Shown here: positions 49,343 to 60,464 of the stretch, piece by piece
Position numbering within the stretch: position 1 is the stretch's first letter
Layout of the letters: every line of letters begins with the position of its first letter
DNA from: Biscogniauxia marginata
Taxonomy: Eukaryota > Ascomycota > Sordariomycetes > Xylariales > Xylariaceae
Assembly (NCBI GenBank): GCA_022695795.1
Contig: MU404081.1
Span: 124,001 to 188,000 of the forward strand
Reading direction: 5' to 3'
DNA length: 64,000 nt
Program-made: the position numbers and the translations under genes
The notes under the pieces: model-generated
The model's database searches: none
What the model was told of the DNA's origin: nothing
What the model saw: only the letters and a program-made list of their open reading frames with translations

Positions 49343-50301
49343 ATGGCGAAGCTAGATCACAAGGTTGCTCTTGACGAGGAACCGTTCCTACCTAGGGAGG
49401 AGTCGTTCGACGAGAAGAACCTTACGTGGAAGACCGGCAGGGAGTCTCTGCTGGAGAGATTCGAGAAATTGGCTCCCCACTGGATATGGCTATGCCACGC
49501 GCTTCTCCTGTCGGCGTCGCTGACGTTATTCGCCCTGTCCTTCTGTCAGAAGACCGAGAAGATATCAGACCTGGAATATACGAAACAGTTCTCGGCATGG
49601 TGTATGTTCAATTATTCATTAAAGAACCAAACGGCGCAACTGTGATGTGATGTTCTAACATTTTGACCATAGCACCCGCGGCCAGTGCCGTAAAGTACGA
49701 GACGCAACATTTTGACCTGCCTCCTAAAGCGGAGGGACCCTTTGTTGGGAAGGGCGATGATGTGGATGCGCGATGGGCTTATATCTCAGCCGGTATGTCA
49801 CGCTTAACTAACCACGACGAACGAACTATTATTATCCAAGCTCTTATATACTCACACGGCCCTTTTTCTTCAGTCGGGGACACGATGATATCACGCGAAG
49901 AGATGATGGACCTAGGCATAGACACGGACGTCTCGCTGGCGATCACGGACCCGCGCAACGGCAAGCCGGGATACCGGGTGGCCATCGAGATGTTCCACCA
50001 GCTGCACTGCCTGAACCTACTGCGACAGAACGTCTACCGGGACCATTACGTGCCGCTCGGGGGCGACATGGCGGCCCCCGAGGCGAAGCTGCGCGGGCAC
50101 CTCGATCATTGCATCGACGCGCTGCGGCAGTCCGTCATGTGCCAGGGCGACATCGGCGTGTTCAGTTTCAACTACCCGTTCGGCGACGGCAACCCTTTGC
50201 CAGACTACAGCACCCCGCACACGTGCAGGAATTTCGAAAGCATCCGGCAGTGGGCTGTCGACCATACAGTGCCGAGGGGTCCGGATGAGCCGGAACATTG
50301 A
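49343..50301 (+). CDS. UstYa-like (DUF3328) oxidase-family protein
   Basis: Exons 49343-49601, 49673-49792 and 49874-50301 give 268 residues in frame. A cytosolic N-terminus is followed by one membrane helix (about 46-68, WIWLCHALLLSASLTLFALSF). The lumenal domain carries both family signatures: HQLHC (168-172, in EMFHQLHCLNLLR) and HLDHC (202-206, in HLDHCIDALRQSVMC), matching the HxxHC pair proposed to bind metal. The C-terminal YSTPHTCRNFESI also fits. Characterised members (UstYa/UstYb in ustiloxin synthesis, others in cyclochlorotine-type pathways) perform oxidative cyclisation or hydroxylation of peptide products. No precursor peptide, tyrosinase, peptidase or second DUF3328 gene is next to it, so a pathway cannot be assigned. 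Confidence 0.92.
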
Positions 50302-51891
50302 ATTCTTTTTGGGTGTAGGAGCATTTTGTATCTAGGAGAGGGGAAAAGGGGGGTTCTCTGGGCCAATGGGCGATTTTGGGCTTGTTGGTTGATTGTACAT
50401 ATCGATGTTCTTCTATCCATAACATTTAACAACTGATTATATATGTATATATATTTGACTTCGAGATATGTTTAAATCAAGTAGGATTTTTCTTTCTTTT
50501 TCTTTCGGAGTTAGCCATCTCGGATTAGGACTTGATTTCCTTAATTCCTCGGTAATGTGTCTGTCAGGTGTCATATAGTAGAGTTCGCCGGCATCGGTCG
50601 AATAACATGCTCAGTTGTGATCGCATTTGATTAGATTCGTCAAGGAAGGTTAGCAACGGTCTGGCAGAGACTTGCGGATAGGTACCTATGCAGGTACAAG
50701 GTAGGTAGGTAAACTGAGTTTAATGTGGCTGCGACTGTGGCTTGGTGGCTGGTGACAGCAATCCATAGGTAGGTCTCGCTGTCTCGGCAGCTTCCACGAC
50801 TTTGTTCGATACGAATACGAGAGAATGTGTCAGGGGCATTGACGGACCTGCAGGTTCGGGGATACAAAAGCGGGGCGCATTTAGCGCGGGCAGCTATCAG
50901 ATCGAAAGTCGATGAGCCGATTTGCGGTGCCCTGCGTCAGTCATCAGCACAGGTGGTGTCAGGTTGCCAAATTAGGTGTAATTGCGGGCGATGCTGGGAG
51001 ATTCCGCACAGCACGGCCTGCAATTTCAGCAAGCAGATGATTTCGAGAGAGTGTCGCGTAGTTAAAAAATATATTCTAATGTCTTCGTGGGAATGGGAAT
51101 GTCTGGTTGAGCGCTGGGTTACATACATGCTGCTGCTGCTTGTCTTGGGTGTCAGGATCCCTTGCTAGTGTCAAGGCAAAAAAAAAAAAAAAGGTTATCA
51201 ATCACCGCCACTTTCCCTTTCTCATTCCCCATCCCGCAGCTTTGCTTGGAGATGGAGAATTGGGGAAGTCGAGAAGTCGAGCTCGGAAGGTTGAGGATCC
51301 CGGTGGTGCCACGATACTGGACGAATCAGGAGCAGCCATCAGCACATCATCCCATCGAGCTTCGAAAGCGAAAAGTAGACTATTTTGACAGCCCCTGATG
51401 GTTACCGCATTCATCCACCACGCTGGAAATGGGCCGACGCGGCGCCAGGAAGCAATAAGAAAAGGTGGTTCGGCCATGCAGAATAAAAGGCAGTGTTGCC
51501 CTCCTCCTCCCTGGCCGGCCCAACTCCAGCAGCACATCTTTTTCGGCTCTTTATCGTGCCTCGCTGCGTCTTGTTATCGATTGGCCTCGACTGCCTCGAC
51601 TGCCACGGCTTACACGACAGTCACCACTTGCACCGTTGTGGCTTTTTAGGGGTCCCTGCGTTTTTATCTTAACTCCGACACTAAAGGAACTCAATTGATC
51701 CAGTCGCGAAATTGCACTTCCTGCACACGCCCCCACATAAGAACACCTCTGGAACTAGAAGCACGCTCCCTTCCTTTTGTCTTCTACCATTTACCTCGAC
51801 GTTCATTCCTTTTTATTTCTTTTTCTGGTCTGCCTTTCGAAGCATTGCCGGGCGCGCGTCGTTCTTGATACACTCTCTTTAATCGCCCAAC
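50302..51891 (+). other. Intergenic region upstream of ERG3
   Basis: No gene seen. It contains TAGGTACCTA (50679-50688), an A run (51179-51192) and a pyrimidine-rich leader before the ERG3 start. Short open frames around 51200-51700 have no family features. Confidence 0.5.
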
Positions 51892-52992
51892 ATGGACGTC
51901 GTACTAGAAATCGCCGACACCTTCCTTGGGGACTATGCCTATGCGAAGCTTCATCCTTTGCAGCCAGCCCCTTACAACTACCCGAACCAGACCAATGCCT
52001 CGACAGACCGGGACTTCTCCTCGTGGCAGTACAAGCCTTCCTCTCATTTCTTCGAGCTTGAGCCTACCCCGTATGCATACATGAGCGCGTGGAACCGGGA
52101 CAACGTGTACCGCCAGGCTGTGACCTTGTTCTTGGTCACTTGGTATGTTGTCGCCATGCCCCCTTACGAATTCCCGCGAATTGCGCGCTAACGTCGCTCG
52201 CTTAGGATCTTTGGCTTTCTGCTGTACTTCGTCTTTGCTTCGCTGTCGTACTTCCTCGTCTTCGACAAGAAGACTATGGCCCATCCCAAGTACCTCAAGA
52301 ACCAGATATGGATGGAGATCAAGCAAGCGCACAATGCCCTGCCCGGAATGTCGCTGCTCACCACTCCGTTCTGGCTCCTCGAAGTTCGCGGCTACACCAA
52401 GCTCTACAACACCACCGCCGACGGCCCTGGACTGTGGTACGACATTATCCAGTTCCCCTTCTTCCTGTTCTTCACCGACGGCCTGATCTACCTGATCCAC
52501 CGTGGTCTGCACCACCCGCTCATCTACAAGCACCTGCACAAGCCTCACCACAAGTGGATCATGCCCACGCCCTTCGCCTCGCACGCCTTCCACCCTGTCG
52601 ACGGCTGGGCCCAATCCCTCCCCTACCACCTGTTCCCCATGATCTTCCCGCTTAATAAGTATGCCTCGGTCGCCCTCTTCATCTTCGTCAACTTCTGGAC
52701 CATCATGATCCACGACGGCGAGTACTACGCCAACAGTCCCATCCTCAACGGCGCTGCCTGCCACACCATGCACCACCTGTACTTCAACTACAACTACGGC
52801 CAGTATACCACCTTCTGGGACCGTCTCGGCAGGAGCTACCGCAAGCCTGACGAGGATCTGTTCGAAAAGGAGAAGAAGATGAGCGAGGAGCAGTGGGGAA
52901 AGCAGGTTCAGGGCATGGAGAAGATAGTCAAGGAAGTCGAGGGTAAGGACGATCGGACCTACGATCCTGTGGGCGCCAAGAAGAACAACTAA
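51892..52992 (+). CDS. ERG3: C-5 sterol desaturase
   Basis: Erg3 introduces the C5-C6 double bond in ergosterol synthesis in the endoplasmic reticulum. Exons 51892-52142 and 52206-52992 give 345 residues; the 63-base intron restores TW followed by IFGFLLYF. The fatty-acid-hydroxylase histidine boxes are present: HRGLH (182-186), HLHKPHH (193-199), HAFHP and HTMHH (270-274), followed by [16 protein letters not shown], which is typical of Erg3. Several hydrophobic segments span the membrane. The C-terminus is Lys-rich and ends KKNN, possibly an ER retention signal of the KKXX kind. Loss or change of Erg3 is a known azole-tolerance route in fungi. Confidence 0.96.
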
Positions 52993-54637
52993 GAAGGCTG
53001 TTCCATGAATTGCGACCTAGGAAGAAATGGTGTTTTCCGACCGTCGATGTTCTTTTTCTCACCATGGAGATACGGTGGTGCTATGGGGCGCCATTATTCC
53101 AGGGTCACCTCATCTGGCTGATATGTTGCTGATGGGGTGTAGGGTCCTGTAAGTATGATCGGGAAAATGGATGTCCCAAGCGGATGTGAGGGGTTGGCAG
53201 CTTGTACATAAGAAGAAAAAACCTAAGGATATTTATGTCTTTGGTGCCTTCCCACGGGTGGTGAAAGGAAAGCAAAGGCGTTTTGTATGGATCTACTGGG
53301 AGGGATGAACGAATTTGGGGTTCATGATGATGGGCCCCCCTTAGATTATGAAAGAACTAGAGGCCATTCCCGTCGCTACCGAAGATACATAATGAGGGAC
53401 GGAGATGGATGGAAACTTGTTGAAGTTATATTGATAATACTCCTAGAAGAATATAAAACTTAATTATGTACGAATACTAATCTCTCGAACTTAAGATGTA
53501 AATTACCGCTTAAGTACGTCTCGCTCAACAGACAATCTGTACGTAACATCTTCCTGCTGCTTCTCTCTTCGTGTTGTCAACGTAAACTTCTGATCTAACC
53601 TAGGTAGAAGTGAGATAGAACTTACCTAGGTTGGTGTATTAAGACCGGCACTTGCATATAAGGACGACTTCGAAGTTTAATATGAGACGTGGGCAGTGGA
53701 GAATGGTAGGCAATGGCTCACTAACGTACCTTAAGCACGAGAATCGGTCATGCAACCAAGGAGGATAGTGAAGCACATATTAAGCCCCACTAGGGAAAAA
53801 AAAAGGAGAGAGAAGGGGGGAGGGTTGGGGATATATAATTATCACTCATTTCCGCATTCCCCAGGTAAGATATAGTAAAGGGGAAAAAAAAGGAAAAATT
53901 CAACATGCATATACATATAAGAGCTTGCGCGACGTATTATAAACCATGAAGGGACCCGTTTCTCGCGTAGAAAAAAAGGAGGGGTCTTTCCTCCGAGTAG
54001 AATAAAGGTGATTATCCGACCTTGTCCGCCCCAAACTCGCTTATGTTGATGTTTTCCATCGGATGTTATGTACATATAGATATGACCAACAACAACAATA
54101 ACAACAATAACGACATGTAAAAAGACCCTACCTAGCCAGACCAACACCGGCTCGCCTTCTGCCAATCCCCCCTTTCCCCCCGGGATCTTTTTCCCCCTTC
54201 CTAGGAGAAAGACCACACACGGCAGTAGTAATCCGCCCGACTATACCGAAGAAATCAATGAAACCCGACCGGACCGCTGGTAACCCGAACGCCAATAACT
54301 GATACGTAAATAAGGAAAGGTGCGACTGGTTTTCGCAGAAGTAGGTGATTGTATGTCTTTTCGTGGTTGCTCGCTCGCTCATCTATTCCGTAGTCCGTCT
54401 GTCTCTTGTAGGCGTGTCTTCTTCAGACATGAGCTCGACGAAACACGATGGTGTCGTTCACTCATGCGCGCGCACAGAGAGGAGAAGGCGCAAAGCACAT
54501 CATAATGCAATTATGCCTTTGCCGCAGACCCCCATCTCCCGTTCTATCATCTCTATTCCCTTCTCATCTCATCTCATCCCATCCCGCTTTTCTCTTACCT
54601 CCCTCTCGATTTTTTCCCTTTCCTTTCCTTCCCCTTT
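52993..54637. other. Convergent intergenic region, ERG3 / DUF2015
   Basis: No gene seen. It holds a 10-bp inverted repeat (53597-53606 and 53623-53632, AACCTAGGTA / TACCTAGGTT), purine-rich tracts near 53796-53830 and a CTCAT-repeat pyrimidine tract near 54555-54600. Confidence 0.5.
53597..53632. repeat. Inverted repeat with 10-bp arms
   Basis: Arms AACCTAGGTA and TACCTAGGTT are exact reverse complements separated by 16 bases. The arm core resembles the TAGGTACCTA family seen elsewhere. Confidence 0.85.
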
Positions 54638-54991
54638 TCACGAGAAGCTGACGAACTTGGGGTCGCGGGGCCGGCCGTCGGGCGCGATGCCGTTGGCGCT
54701 GAAGCGCTGCTCCATGTAGACGCGGCGGGCATCGTCGAAGCGCATGCGCCGCTTCTTCATGATGCGCAGGACCTCGGCCTTGGCGGCGTCGTCGAGGCCC
54801 GCGCGCCCGTCGCCCGACTCGACGTTGGCGCCGAGGTCGAACGTGTCGCTCGACAGGCCCGCCTCCATGTCGGCCGCGAACGAGGACGGCAGCCGCGAGT
54901 ACCAGAGGCGCGCCCAGTGGTCGCGCGTGAAGTAGAGGAGCGTGCCCACGACCAGGACTAGGAAGGTCAGGGAGTAGAAGAGGTAGTCCAT
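54638..54991 (-). CDS. DUF2015 small membrane protein
   Basis: An intronless 117-residue protein. One N-terminal membrane helix (about 4-22, LFYSLTFLVLVVGTLLYF) is followed by a soluble domain. Family features are SSDTFDLGANVESGDGRAGL, RIMKKRRMRFDDARRVYMEQ and the ending IAPDGRPRDPKFVSFS. This matches fungal DUF2015, a conserved family of unknown role; the helix suggests an anchored protein, membrane unknown. Its start faces ribosomal protein eL28 across about 800 bases. Confidence 0.9.
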   Translation of the reverse strand: MDYLFYSLTFLVLVVGTLLYFTRDHWARLWYSRLPSSFAADMEAGLSSDTFDLGANVESGDGRAGLDDAAKAEVLRIMKKRRMRFDDARRVYMEQRFSANGIAPDGRPRDPKFVSFS

Positions 54992-55790
54992 CTTTTTTTT
55001 TCCCCCTTCCTTTTCTTGCTCGTTATTTTATTGCAGGTTGTGTTTCGGTGGCAGCGGTTGTTGGTGAGGATGGAAGTTTGCTTCGAGTAGAAAGACAGAG
55101 AGATGCAGAGAGAGGTATAAGTCGGAGTAGATTCGTAAGTGGTGGTGTGATAGACCGTGGCTGAGTTACGGTAATGAATCGGTTGGTTGGTTGGTTGGTT
55201 GGTTGGTCAGTTGCTTACGGAGACAATTCGAAAAGGTTCGTAGAGTTGCAAATGAAGGAACAAGGAAATGAAGTAATAAGACAAGTGAAAAGGCAGCTGA
55301 AGAATAAGAAGAAGAAGGAAAAGAGATGGTATATGTGCAATGACAGCTAAAGTGGTGATGAGGCCATTTGAAGAAGATGGCCTTATGAATTGAAGTTGAA
55401 GTTTGGGGGGTTTTGGTTTCGAGGCCCGAGACGGGGGGTCGTAGGGAAGTCGGTGGTGATGGTGGTGTGTCCAGACCGGGGTTAACAATTCATAGCAGGT
55501 ACAGACGGGATGTACAGTATACCGACAGACCGGCTGACGACACCCTCCTTACCTAAGGTACCTACCAATGAATGAAAAAGTGGACCGATGACGGAAATGG
55601 TCCGTGCGTACTTGGTGCAGTAGGTACGCGCACCCATGTACCAGAGAAGCACTAGTACGGATTGGGCGAGTTAAGCGATCCGCACACTTTGTTCCGTAGT
55701 GAACAATCGCCCGGCCACGGAAATCAGAACTTGTGATACGAACTTTTCGACATCTTGAATTTGCGACAGTCTCTATTCACACACGTCAAG
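54992..55790. promoter_or_regulatory. Divergent promoter region, DUF2015 / eL28
   Basis: The shared upstream region of two divergent genes. It contains a GGTT microsatellite (55181-55206) and AGGTACCT (55556-55563). No specific factor site is claimed. Confidence 0.5.
55181..55206. repeat. GGTT tetranucleotide repeat
   Basis: Six or more tandem GGTT units in the divergent promoter region. Confidence 0.9.
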
Positions 55791-56564
55791 ATGGCCCCCA
55801 CTACGAGCAACCAGGTTTCTCCAGACTTGATCTGGGAGATCGTCCGTGAGTCTTTTCGCCCGTCAACCGCGACGGTGATTTAGTTGGCCGAGCCAAGTGC
55901 TGATGGGTTGGCTTCTATGCAGGAGGAAACAACGCCTACCTCGTCAAGAGAAAGCAGGCCGGTGGTGTTCAGTTCTCCCGGGACCCCCTGAACCTGACCA
56001 ACAAGGACTCGCGCAAGGTGCGTACTCTACTAGGCATTCTGGAATTTCGAGATACCTTTTTTCCTAAGCCTAAATTGGCTAACATAAAATCTAGTATGCC
56101 GGTTTCGTGAACCCCAAGGTATGGCCAATTATACGATACGCAGATCGATTCGCAGGATGATCATAAGGGCTCACCAAAATATATAGTCCATCGGCGTTGC
56201 CCCGGCCGAGAAGGGCGGCGTCAAGGTTATCAGCAAGAAGGAGTCTGCCTACCAGAAGCCGGCCCAGGCCATCACCGAGACTACCTTCCATGGCGGCAAG
56301 GCCACCCGGAAGTCAGTTGCCCTTCTCTGCATACTCTCCGGGACGATTTGATAATGCTGAAGAAGAAATACTAAATGGATGTTCTCATGCAGGATCTACA
56401 AGGCCGTTGCCAACCAGACTGCCAAGAACGGCTACCGACCCGACCTCCGTGAAGCCGCCGTTGCCCGTGTCTCGGCCATCCGCCATTCCCAGAAGGAGCC
56501 CAAGCCGACGCCAGAGAAGAAGCCCCGTGGCGCTCGGGCCAAGAAGGCTGCCGAGGCGTCGTAG
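55791..56564 (+). CDS. RPL28: 60S ribosomal protein eL28
   Basis: A protein of the large cytosolic ribosomal subunit, present in filamentous fungi and animals but lost from Saccharomyces, whose gene named RPL28 encodes a different protein. Exons 55791-55845, 55923-56017, 56095-56118, 56187-56311 and 56393-56564 give 156 residues in frame. Family features are [52 protein letters not shown] and a Lys/Arg/Ala-rich tail. The third exon is only 24 bases (YAGFVNPK). The gene is intron-dense with four introns, as is common for ribosomal protein genes. Confidence 0.95.
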
Positions 56565-57768
56565 AAATCCTGATAGATGAAGGAAAGGGAGAACAGCATG
56601 TACGGGAAACATGGATATCACGGTCTCGGTCAACCGGCAAATAGGCAACTTGTGCTTCAACTTCGGTAGTCAATGATATCCCAGCAACCAGGGCAGCACA
56701 AATAACAAAAACTGATAAATTGCTATCGAGTGATTGTGCGATTAGGGGTGCTACTCACGACTTTCGCAGCCCACCTAGCTGGTGCAATGCATCCGAATTG
56801 GCAGTACTACCCGAGGGGGCCAATTACGTCTCAGCTACAACGGTTGTGATAACAGCCTCGTTCGCCCGTTTCATATGGATGAGTTATTTTCCTCATGTCC
56901 CGGGCGGTAAATTCAGGTACTCGAAAATCTAAACAGCCAGAGAGTGATGCATATTAGCTCGGTTACTAGATATCGCGAAAACACATGTCCATCTAGTAGG
57001 TAGACGCCGAGCTTGCCCGATTCCGAGATTGAACCTCGGAATACGTAATTAGTAGGTACATGTACGGTGTGTAGCTCGGATATTTTGTGACAGCAGCCTA
57101 TGCCGAGCCAAAAAAGTATCTTGGTGAAATTCACGAGACCAAAAAAGAACGAATCCGAACGTCTAATCCAACGGGGCTAAAATGGATCAGTTTCGGCGAA
57201 GTAGGCACATCCAAAAGTACATAAGCAAGACCAACCTTGACCTCAACATTTGCCAATGCAGCGTCGTCTGTGGCTAAACCGAGAACGTGACGGCAGGTCG
57301 GTTTGGGGACTGGGGCCAACTGCAGAAGGCGGGGGTAAGGATGGTGGGGTAGATGATGTCTTTGCTGGTTGGCCGGATAGGTACATATAGTACTACTCGA
57401 GATTACTGTAAAAGATATCGAACTCCCGCTAAACAGCAAACGGCATTGCATAGGGGTTGCGTATGAGGTGATCCCCTCCCTCCACTACGAGATCTCGTAG
57501 TTCTGCCCCGCCTTCTCTATCCACAGTTATCTCACTCTGCTCCTGCCCCCCCGCATCCTAAAACGACCAGATATAAATATAAACAAGGTTCGTTTCACAT
57601 GCACCTCTGACCTTCAACTGTATCTCGGAATCTTCTTCTCCAAATCCTCTCTCCCTTCTTTTCCTCTACTTAGTTCTTCTGCTCATTTACCTGGACCAGA
57701 AGTTACTTACCCTTGTAATAAGACAGCAGCCGAGAGCTCGATTACCCCGCCTCATCAATACCGCGAAC
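56565..57768 (+). other. Intergenic region upstream of malate dehydrogenase
   Basis: No gene seen. The last 250 bases are CT-rich, with a GATATAAATATAAA stretch near 57570 that resembles a TATA region about 200 bases before the start codon. Confidence 0.5.
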
Positions 57769-59141
57769 ATGGTCAAAGCTGGTATGAAGCTCAATACCTA
57801 CCCAAGGTTGAGAATAGAGGGTCGCTAACCATGGGTATTTGCCATATCAGTTGTTGCCGGCGCCTCTGGCGGTATTGGACAGGTCTGTCGTTGCCAATAA
57901 CCCTCCTGTAATTAAACACTGAAGCTAACATTCCCCCCACAGCCTCTGTCCCTCCTTCTGAAGCTGAGCCCCCTCGTTGACGAGCTCTCGCTGTACGATG
58001 TTGTCAACACCCCCGGTGTTGCTACCGATCTTTCCCACATCTCCTCGACTGCTGTAAGCCTGCCCAATCCGCAGTTATCGTGAATATATATCCCTAACCC
58101 CGTTGATAGAAAGTCACCGGCTACCTGCCCAAAGACGATGGCGGAAAGGCCGCGTTGAAGGATGCCGATATTATCGTCATCCCCGCCGGTATTCCCCGTA
58201 CGTAACTCCGGTTCATTATCACTTGTCACAAAATAACTCATACAATCTCCCCTCGCTACAGGAAAACCCGGCATGACCCGTGACGACCTGTTCAATATCA
58301 ACGCTGGTATTGTCAAGGGTCTCATCGAGATCGCTGCCGAGGTAGCCCCCAAGGCCTTCATCCTGGTTATCTCTAACCCCGTCAACTCGACTGTCCCCAT
58401 CGCCGCCGAGGTGCTCAAGGCCAAGGGCGTCTTCAACCCCCAGAGACTCTTCGGTGTCACCACCCTCGACATCGTTCGCGCCGAGACCTTCGTCGCCGAG
58501 ATTGCCGGCAAGAAGACCGGCTCCGAGCTGACCATCCCCGTTGTTGGTGGTCACTCCGGAGAGACCATCGTCCCTCTCTTCAGCCAGGTCAGCCCCAGCG
58601 TAACAATCCCGGATGACAAGTACGATGCTCTTGTCAACCGTGTCCAGTTTGGTGGTGACGAGGTCGTCAAGGCCAAGGATGGTGCTGGTTCCGCCACCCT
58701 GTCTATGGCCTACGCTGGATTCCGGTAAGGCCATAAAGAGACCTTTGTGTGTAACATGAGAGCTCACGATGTTTTTAGCTTTGCCGAGAAGGTGTTGAAG
58801 GCTCTTAAGGGCGAGAAGGGCCTTGTCGAGCCTAGCTTCGTTTACCTCCCTGGTGTTCCGGGTGGCGACGCCGTTGCTAAGGCGACTGGCCTCGATTTCT
58901 TCTCTGTTCCCATCGAACTCGGCGTAAGGAGCTTTTTATCTCCCTCCCCCGTCCCCCTCCCTATAATACCCTTGTCACCCTATACTGATAATCTACATAG
59001 CCCAACGGTGCTGAGAAGGCCACGAATCCCCTGGCGGGTATCACCGATAAGGAGAAGACCCTCGTGGAAGCTGCTGTTAAGGGCCTGAAGGGCAATATCG
59101 AGAAGGGCATCACCTTCGCCCACAACCCCCCTCAAAAGTAA
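57769..59141 (+). CDS. MDH: NAD-dependent malate dehydrogenase, probably cytosolic
   Basis: Interconverts malate and oxaloacetate with NAD. Exons 57769-57781, 57851-57882, 57943-58053, 58110-58197, 58262-58724, 58779-58923 and 59001-59141 give 330 residues, all in frame. Features are the nucleotide-binding loop [11 protein letters not shown] at the very N-terminus, [52 protein letters not shown], and [16 protein letters not shown] with the catalytic histidine. The protein starts directly at the fold (MVKAVVAGA), so no mitochondrial presequence is encoded in this model, and its end (PPQK) is not a PTS1. Cytosolic location is inferred; the sequence group resembles the mitochondrial/glyoxysomal class. 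The first coding exon is 13 bases. Confidence 0.95.
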
Positions 59142-60464
59142 ATACACCTCCCTTGAACAGACCCGGGATATTATGAGCTGTCGGGCATGATTCGCCCCTT
59201 TCCCACCGCTATATTGCCTTGATGGGATACAATATTCTGCACCGCGATTCGGAATTGCCCAAGGATTGGCGCGCGCGCGGTGTGTAGAGAAACAAAACAA
59301 AGCTTTTAAAAAAAAAACAAATCAAAAAAATTCGCTTGAGTTACCGCTTTAATTATTGAGAGAACCCGGTGACTGACTAATCATTTGTTTGTCCGCTTAG
59401 GTTGTAGAGGTGATGTGGCCGACTTCCCTCGGTAGAAAGACTCTCAGCGCTCCCCCCCATCGTTTCCCCCGTCCCATCAGTTTCCCTCTGTGTAACTAGG
59501 CCCTACCTTCCTCAAATCTACTACCGAGGTTCGAAAGCATTGTGTTCGGACGTCTGGTGAGATGATCGATGAGGATAGTGTGAATGGCTCAGGGGAGTCG
59601 AGAGAAAGATGAGGGATGAGTTGATGGACATGGGGCACGTAGGACAGAAGTGGTGGATGGGAAATGAACGAATGAGGGCGGGATGAATATAGAAATATAA
59701 GCCTTATAATTTGTAGATATCTCATCAATCATCGAAGATTCCCCACAAGCTAACATAACCACCCCCCACCCTAATGAAAAACGCCAGGTCTTTTTTTGTT
59801 ACTGTTTAAAGTCTAGATGAGGATGGTTTTGTTCTAATAGTCGATTTCCGTTCCATCCATTTTTTTTCTTTCCTCCGCGGACGTATCTGCGTTTTTCTTT
59901 ATTGTCGTCGTTCCCGTTTTTTTGAATAGAAACTTTGGAAACTTTCTTTTTTTCCTCTAGGAAAAGAAAATTGTCGTTATTCGGGAGCTATAATAGACAC
60001 GCACACACACTCTCTGTCCCACCACTACCACCTTTTCTCCTGTCTAAAAACCCCCCTTCTCGTTCTTTCCCCCCTTCCCCCTTTTTAATTGCTCATGATA
60101 TAGGTAAGGAAAACAGGAAAATATGAAAAGCAGGAAAAGATTTGGTTATCATGATGCGTTAGTTTGTTGAGAACGACGTGAGAAAGAGCAAATAGAGAAA
60201 AATTTTTTTTAGGGAGATTATCAAAGGTCGATTCGATACGATTTTGATCGATCGACCAGAGACAACATTCTGTGTCCCCTTTCCCTTTCCTTTCCTTTCC
60301 TTCCCTCTCCCCATTTCACCCCAAGGGGTGGGGAGGTGGGGACCCGCAAAATTCTAACGTTGAGTTTGCAAAAGTAGTCAAGAAGAGGGGGAAAAAAAAA
60401 AGAAAAAAAGTTCATAGTGAAAAGCAGCCGATATTTTGGGGGTTTGGGTTCCAGGGTTGGGTTT
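59142..60464. other. Convergent 3' region of MDH and TRS33
   Basis: No gene seen. The interval is rich in homopolymer and pyrimidine tracts (near 59308-59335, 59855-59960, 60040-60085 and 60380-60410). Confidence 0.5.

Noticed and set aside
51201..51217. Sterol-regulatory-element-like ATCACCGCCAC upstream of ERG3
   Set aside because: It resembles SREBP sites but carries an extra base against the consensus, lies about 690 bases from the start, and was not supported by a second site.
51904..52776. 290-codon minus-strand frame opposite ERG3
   Set aside because: It is antisense to a certain gene, and its Val/Glu/Gly-rich composition follows from codon bias on the other strand.
57912..58767. Minus-strand frames opposite malate dehydrogenase
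   Set aside because: They are shadows of the GC-rich coding strand, with no family features or splice signals.
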